From: an uncultured Clostridia bacterium
GTDB taxonomy: Bacteria > Bacillota_A > Clostridia > Peptostreptococcales > Anaerovoracaceae
Assembly: GCA_945873875.1 (NCBI GenBank)
Contig: CAMCER010000008.1
Location: forward strand, 1-11,069
Length of the DNA stretch: 11,069 bases
Direction: 5' to 3'
Both the position numbers and the translations under genes were made by a program. Shown here in pieces: positions 7,042 to 11,069 of this stretch. Positions within the stretch are counted from its first letter, which is position 1, and every line of letters starts with the position of its first letter. Below the pieces are notes generated by a model that ran no database searches, had not been told where the DNA came from, and saw only the letters and a list, made by a program, of their open reading frames with translations.

Positions 7042-7824
7042 CTATACCATGCTGCATATCTGAATCTTTATGTGGTATGTAGCCTGCTGGTCTGCGTTCG
7101 TCCCTCCATATGTCACATAAAAACGTGTCTGGAGGATACCATTTGCACCATCAACGTAGTACCTATCATACTGTGTCGACCATGTTTTCATCGTAGTTGG
7201 ATTCGTTACAGAAAACGTATGCTGCTTTAAAAACTGTCCAGTATTATGAAATGTTCCAGATGAATCACACCATCTCCCAAGGCCTTTTAATTCTGATCTC
7301 AGGTTTCTGATGGTCACGTTCTGTGAATTATTAGTTATTTTTCCACCTGTTTTAGTCACCTTACGACAGGTAAAACCACTAACAGACTTGCTTGTATACC
7401 ATGTTTTAGAATACGCAGTCACTCTCCCGCACACTTGGGTCTTGTCTTTAGAACTGGTGGTTGACTTTACTTCCATCTCGGTTACAGTCACAATTTCATG
7501 TTCCCCTTGTTCATTTTCATCCGCATCTTTAATGACATAAGTGTCCAAAACACGTATATCATTCGAACTGGTGGCTTCAACACATTCAACAGCAGGTAAA
7601 GATTCTTTCACCATTATTACTTTCCCATCCAATCGTATGCTTTGTTTCCCAGATTTTTCAAGAGTCCCTATTCCATCATTAATCAAATCAATTTCTGCAT
7701 TTGATAGTTCCCCTGTCGCAGCCTCTGAGAAGGCATCCGTGCCGCTAAACGAGAAGCTGAGTACAATCACTGCAACAACCATAATAGCAATTATCAACTT
7801 CCTTGTTTTTCTTGTCCCTTCCAT
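7042..7824 (-). CDS. Exported protein of unknown function with several cysteines
   Basis: A 260-residue protein with a basic N-terminus and one hydrophobic segment (about 10-27), read as a signal peptide, although an uncleaved anchor cannot be excluded. The rest is polar and likely beta-rich, with many Thr, Ser and Tyr. Five Cys (81, 132, 153, 186, 257) could form disulfides. The C-terminal part (about 185-260: WCDSSGTFHNTGQFLKQHTF, then YVDGANGILQTRFYVTYGG) looks like a compact extracellular domain. No family recognised. AAAGGAG lies five bases before the start. It is the first gene of a two-gene unit with the lipoprotein and is divergent from the PAS/winged-helix regulator, which is a candidate controller. 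Confidence 0.82.
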   Translation of the reverse strand: MEGTRKTRKLIIAIMVVAVIVLSFSFSGTDAFSEAATGELSNAEIDLINDGIGTLEKSGKQSIRLDGKVIMVKESLPAVECVEATSSNDIRVLDTYVIKDADENEQGEHEIVTVTEMEVKSTTSSKDKTQVCGRVTAYSKTWYTSKSVSGFTCRKVTKTGGKITNNSQNVTIRNLRSELKGLGRWCDSSGTFHNTGQFLKQHTFSVTNPTTMKTWSTQYDRYYVDGANGILQTRFYVTYGGTNADQQATYHIKIQICSMV

Positions 7825-8111
7825 AACTACTCCTTTCTTGTTGTTTGCTCATTGCCTTTCTCTTGCACATCCATCCTTACTGCAGCAAGTCTGTCGTATT
7901 GTATCACGCAGGCCGTTCCCTGAAAGCTGTGAAATGTGAATTATTCGTTCCTTTTCGGTATTTACCTTACACAACTATGATATACTCTCATCAGTACTCG
8001 CAATTTGCTTAAGCATACGGAACGCGCGAAGAACACCCGCGAACGCTTTTAGCACGCGCTGTCAGTTATTATTAGTGTATAAAGTATCATGCACGGGTTT
8101 GGAGGTTTTAT
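7825..8111. other. 287-base divergent intergenic region with candidate control sites
   Basis: No coding frame was found here. For the minus-strand exported-protein gene a TACAAT -10 candidate lies at 7898-7903 (complement), with a poor -35. On the plus strand TATGATATACT (7976-7986) and TATAAA (8078-8083) are -10-like, but neither has a clear -35 at 16-18 bases. A perfect 10-bp palindrome TGCTTAAGCA lies at 8006-8015, and CGCGAA occurs twice at 8025-8030 and 8038-8043. GGAGG at 8101-8105, six bases before the ATG at 8112, is a good ribosome binding site for the regulator gene. Confidence 0.45.
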
Positions 8112-9779
8112 ATGAATCAGTATGCGTGCGGAGAAGTATATTTAACAATAACTCCCAAGTTAAGAATCACCTATATAAGTAATTCCATGCTTCAAATTAT
8201 TAATGTCGACTCCAGCGACAGTGAACGTGTCGAGGCCCTGAAGAACAAGCCTTTCTTTTTTCTGACCAAAGAAGATGTCCCTCAATTTAAAGAGTGCTGC
8301 CATAAAGCTGCCTCCGACAATTCTCCGGTTTATTTTGAACATCATTTGTATGACTATAATCTTCGCAAAATCAAAATGCACGGGTGTGTGCAAAAAATAA
8401 AGGACTCAAACGAGTTCCAGATAATATGTATTCCGGATAATATAATCGATAAAGAAACGCGTGATTATTTCTTCCGTTCGATTGAGCATATTTATGATGA
8501 CGCATTTGAAATCAACACGGCTACTGCAGAAGTGAAAGTAATCAGGAATCAGAATTACACCGATATCAAAAAAGGCAGTTATATGAGTCTATGGGATTTC
8601 AAAAGATCCCTTCTTAAAAAACTTGTTCATCCAGAAGACAGAGATAAATATGCCGCTTTTTTAGATAATCTTGCTTCGCATGAAACTCCACCGTGGTCAA
8701 CCATCGAATATCGCACACAAGAAGGATTTAATGAAGTTCGCTGGCTACAGATGGCTGCTCTACACCAGCATCCAAACGAGATCCTTTTATGTGTCTCGGA
8801 CATCACACATATAAAAAATGCTTCACAAATGCAGAACCGTCTGAAAACCGACAACATTTCTGGATTAATGAACCGTGAAGCTTTCGAAGATCTGTGTTGT
8901 TCTTACAATTTGGAAAAGCCTTTTGAAAACACTTACAATGTTCTTCTGCTGATTGAGATCGATCATTTCAATGATTACAGTCTTGATCAACAAGACAATT
9001 TGCTGAAGAAAACTGGAGATCTGCTCAGATCCTACCTGAGAAACATGGCAATTTACGCAAGATTCGGGGATAATACATTTATAGTTTGCTTCCGTGATTT
9101 AAAGAATAAATCCGATTCAAAGAAAAAGATCGATGAACTTTTTAAGCATCTCAGAGCGCAAAGCGAAAGGCACTCTATACCTGGATACAGCATGGGATTC
9201 GTCCGATGTCCGCACGGCTCGGAAAAAGGCTTTCGCAGCGCTTTTGAATGTGCAAAATTCGCATTAAAAGATGCCATCCGTTCCGGTGGCAACACAAGTA
9301 GAGATTACGATCTGTTGTCATCCCACAGTCATATAACCCGGCCTCCACACGAAGTGAAGATTCAGACTTTTGGTTACTTCGAGGTGTTCGTAGACGGATC
9401 TCCAGTACTATTTAGGAACAAGAAATCCAAAGAACTGCTGGCAGTACTCGTTGATCACCGTGGAGGATACGTAACTTCCAGTGATGTGATAAGCTGCCTC
9501 TGGGAAAACGAACCAGTCAATACTAAAACTAATGCAAGATATCGAAAAGCAGTAATGTTTTTGAAAAGAACACTTGCAGAATATGGTATCGACTATATCA
9601 TCGAAACTGCGGATCGGCAGAGACGCCTGATATGTGATGCTGTGGACTGTGATCTGTTCCGATTCCTGGCAGGCGAGGAAGAATACTTAAGTAATTACAA
9701 TGGCGTTTATATGCTGAATTACAGCTGGTCAGAATGGACTGCGTCATATCTTAACAATATAAAGAATCCATTGGAATGA
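8112..9779 (+). CDS. Cytoplasmic regulator: PAS-like modules, degenerate GGDEF domain, C-terminal winged helix
   Basis: A 555-residue soluble protein without membrane segments. Order of parts: an N-terminal PAS-like region (about 12-110); a PAS_3-type module (about 127-240) with LVHPEDRDKY and a DITHIK ending; a GGDEF-type domain (about 241-400) entered through DNISGLMNREAFED; and an OmpR/SARP-type winged helix (about 414-515) with TFGYFEVFVDGSPV and KSKELLAVLVDHRGGYV. The cyclase signature is degenerate: RYGGDEF reads RFGDNTF (317-323), the first metal Asp reads Glu282, and no RxxD inhibitory site precedes it. It is therefore unlikely to make cyclic-di-GMP and may instead bind a nucleotide or serve as a dimerisation part. 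The likely role is a ligand-responsive transcription factor. The ribosome binding site GGAGG is clear. It is divergent from the exported-protein operon, a plausible target. Low GC sets it apart from the flanks. Confidence 0.87.
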   Translation: MNQYACGEVYLTITPKLRITYISNSMLQIINVDSSDSERVEALKNKPFFFLTKEDVPQFKECCHKAASDNSPVYFEHHLYDYNLRKIKMHGCVQKIKDSNEFQIICIPDNIIDKETRDYFFRSIEHIYDDAFEINTATAEVKVIRNQNYTDIKKGSYMSLWDFKRSLLKKLVHPEDRDKYAAFLDNLASHETPPWSTIEYRTQEGFNEVRWLQMAALHQHPNEILLCVSDITHIKNASQMQNRLKTDNISGLMNREAFEDLCCSYNLEKPFENTYNVLLLIEIDHFNDYSLDQQDNLLKKTGDLLRSYLRNMAIYARFGDNTFIVCFRDLKNKSDSKKKIDELFKHLRAQSERHSIPGYSMGFVRCPHGSEKGFRSAFECAKFALKDAIRSGGNTSRDYDLLSSHSHITRPPHEVKIQTFGYFEVFVDGSPVLFRNKKSKELLAVLVDHRGGYVTSSDVISCLWENEPVNTKTNARYRKAVMFLKRTLAEYGIDYIIETADRQRRLICDAVDCDLFRFLAGEEEYLSNYNGVYMLNYSWSEWTASYLNNIKNPLE

Positions 9780-9843
9780 TTCTTTCAGTGGTGCCCGATA
9801 AGAGAGTTTTGCATCTTCGCTCTGCTAAGCCGATGGAGTCCTT

Positions 9844-10338
9844 TTATTTTATCTCTGTGCTTTTTTCTTCGATCAGATCGACCAGCTTTTCTATCTCTTT
9901 CGTTCCGTTTATGACCGGAAGTCCGTCATACTCACTTATCTCAGAGCTTATGACGCCGGAGAATCCGACGGTGTTTTCATCGCGCCGCTGGTCAAGCTGT
10001 TCCTTTGTCTTTCCCGTAACTATGTTGGCGCAGCCAAGGCCGCAGTCTCCTTCGCAGACCAGATAGTCCTGATCGTAGTGAGGCAGGATCTCTTCTACGT
10101 CAAGCTGCCTGTGATATATGACATCGGTCTCTTTCAGTCCCCTGGCCGTAACTACAGATGCTCCGGCGCGGGCATGCTTCCAGGTGTCCTCGTTTTCAGT
10201 GTCCAGAGAAAAACCTTCGAAGTGTATGTCTTTTATGCTCCCTACTGAATAGCCTCTTTTCACCAGTTCTCTGATTATCTCGGTGCATGTAGTGGTCTTT
10301 CCAGTCTTGGAGAATCCTTTTATCATTATGGCTTTCAT
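9844..10338 (-). CDS. mobB: Molybdopterin-guanine dinucleotide biosynthesis protein B (MobB-type GTPase)
   Basis: A 164-residue cytoplasmic P-loop protein. MobB binds GTP and assists MobA in attaching GMP to molybdopterin. The Walker A loop is GFSKTGKTT (residues 8-16). The second conserved region (KDIHFEGFSLDTENEDTW then ARAGA, 36-60) matches the family pattern with acidic residues and the AGA motif. DYLVCEG (91-97) is the family's strand ending in an invariant EG. Odd here is a Cys-x3-Cys-x3-Cys run (95, 99, 103) right after that strand. The start has AGGA seven bases upstream. It follows the Crp/Fnr-type gene by 40 bases and is probably cotranscribed, which suggests control of molybdoenzyme maturation. 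It converges on the PAS/winged-helix gene across 64 bases in which I see no clear terminator. Confidence 0.88.
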   Translation of the reverse strand: MKAIMIKGFSKTGKTTTCTEIIRELVKRGYSVGSIKDIHFEGFSLDTENEDTWKHARAGASVVTARGLKETDVIYHRQLDVEEILPHYDQDYLVCEGDCGLGCANIVTGKTKEQLDQRRDENTVGFSGVISSEISEYDGLPVINGTKEIEKLVDLIEEKSTEIK

Positions 10339-10378
10339 TTTCTTTTCCTTTCTGCGCTCTTCGCCTGCTGATCTTCTG

Positions 10379-10966
10379 TCATTTTACGGTGAAACGGCTC
10401 CTGCTGCAGTCTATCAGACCTTCTTTTTTCATCCTGCTTATCTCGGCAGAAAGTCCGCTCCTGTCTACCTCCAGATAGTCTGCCAGTTCCTGACGGTCGT
10501 AGGGGATGGTGAATGTGCTGCTTTTTCTTTTTTTAGCTTCCATCATCAGATACGCCATGAGCTTTTCCCTGGTGTTTCTCTTGGATGTGATCTCAATCTT
10601 CTGATTCAGTGTTATGTTCTTGATGGACACTGCCTGAAGCAGATTATATATCATCTGGCTGTGGAAGGTGAAGGCATTACTGCACGTGCGTGTTATACGT
10701 TCTGCGTTTATGAGCATTATGTCGCTGTCTTCTGCTGCCACTATCTCTATGGGAAGCTCAGTAAGATCTGAGCAGGCAAAGGCTTCTGCCATCATTTCAG
10801 ACGGCATCAGCTTCATTATGATGCTCCTGTTTCCGTTATAGTCCACACGCTCCAGCTGGGCTGCTCCGGATAAAACTATCCCCATATATCTGGCATCGCT
10901 GCCTTCATGGAAGATGACAGCGCTTTTGTCGAAGTGCCTTATGCTGGCACCAAGACACGTGAGCAT
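10379..10966 (-). CDS. Crp/Fnr family transcriptional regulator (5' end uncertain)
   Basis: The reading frame from the ATG at 10966 gives 195 residues, short for a family usually near 220-230. A cyclic-nucleotide-binding-type beta-roll covers about 10-95, a dimerisation helix about 100-125, and a Crp-type helix-turn-helix about 155-182 (DRQELADYLEVDRSGLSAEI). The effector pocket lacks the CRP Gly-Glu and Arg-Ser pattern, so cAMP is probably not the ligand. No FNR-type four-Cys cluster is visible. The ATG at 10966 has no good ribosome binding site, and the frame continues upstream for 27 codons that read like the family N-terminus (KCPLFRDIKREDLDA). It then meets TAA at 11048-11050 with no ATG, GTG or TTG between. 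The gene may be damaged at its 5' end or use an unusual start. Probably cotranscribed with mobB. Confidence 0.8.
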   Translation of the reverse strand: MLTCLGASIRHFDKSAVIFHEGSDARYMGIVLSGAAQLERVDYNGNRSIIMKLMPSEMMAEAFACSDLTELPIEIVAAEDSDIMLINAERITRTCSNAFTFHSQMIYNLLQAVSIKNITLNQKIEITSKRNTREKLMAYLMMEAKKRKSSTFTIPYDRQELADYLEVDRSGLSAEISRMKKEGLIDCSRSRFTVK

Positions 10967-11013
10967 GGCATCAAGGTCTTCCCTTTTTATATCCCTGAAA
11001 AGCGGGCATTTTT

Positions 11014-11043
11014 CCGTTGATTGTTGAAGTAAATGTTCAACGG
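11014..11043. repeat. Nested inverted repeat at the 5' end of the Crp/Fnr-type gene
   Basis: An outer pair CCGTTGA (11014-11020) and TCAACGG (11037-11043) encloses an inner pair GTTGAA (11023-11028) and TTCAAC (11036-11041), so one right arm can pair with either left arm. The half-site TTGA/TCAA resembles those bound by Crp/Fnr-type proteins, so autoregulation is possible. It overlaps the upstream frame extension described for the regulator, so it may also be coding. Confidence 0.45.
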
Positions 11044-11069
11044 CACATTACATGATCACGAAATTTGAT

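Noticed and set aside
9060..9080. Active diguanylate cyclase call for the GGDEF-type domain
   Set aside because: The signature reads GDNTF and the metal-binding Asp is replaced by Glu, so activity is not supported.
9776..10066. Plus-strand open frame overlapping the end of the PAS/winged-helix gene by four bases
   Set aside because: The coupling-like overlap is tempting, but most of it is antisense to mobB and its Ser/Phe-rich translation looks like a shadow.

Overview
The window looks like chromosomal DNA from an anaerobic or facultative member of the Clostridia (Bacillota). The evidence is the short ACT-domain SerA, the AGGAG-type ribosome binding sites, the MntP and RdgB sequences, and a Crp/Fnr plus MobB pair. 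The genus is not recognisable from sequence alone. GC content is near 50% over most genes but visibly lower (about 33-40% in lines counted by hand) between roughly 6450 and 9780. There are no rRNA or tRNA genes, CRISPR arrays, insertion sequences or recognisable integrases.

Layout. (1) serA (106-1269, +) makes phosphoserine precursor and ends at a strong hairpin terminator that also serves the converging genes. (2) A four-gene minus-strand cluster runs from 5822 down to 1418: a membrane-anchored 5'-nucleotidase-like surface protein, the manganese exporter mntP, the house-cleaning nucleotide pyrophosphatase rdgB, and a YihY/BrkB membrane protein. Gaps of 49-70 bases suggest one operon. (3) A small acidic protein of unknown function (6004-6417, +) is read divergently from a good sigma-A promoter and ends in a terminator overlapping its stop codon. 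(4) An AT-richer block holds a minus-strand pair, an exported Cys-containing protein and a lipoprotein. It faces a divergent cytoplasmic regulator with PAS-like modules, a degenerate GGDEF domain and a C-terminal winged helix. (5) A minus-strand pair at the right edge is a Crp/Fnr-type regulator followed by mobB (molybdenum cofactor guanylation).

How they may work together. The housekeeping genes are independent. Two points stand out. The 5'-nucleotidase-like protein keeps the fold and both domains but has lost most metal and catalytic ligands, so it is probably a surface pseudoenzyme with an unusual Tyr-rich linker and a basic cytoplasmic tail. The low-GC block pairs an exported-protein/lipoprotein operon with a divergent regulator whose cyclase domain appears dead, which suggests a small acquired sense-and-respond cassette. 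Its signal and target are unknown. The Crp/Fnr gene has a start-codon problem: conserved-looking N-terminal sequence continues upstream of the only available ATG.
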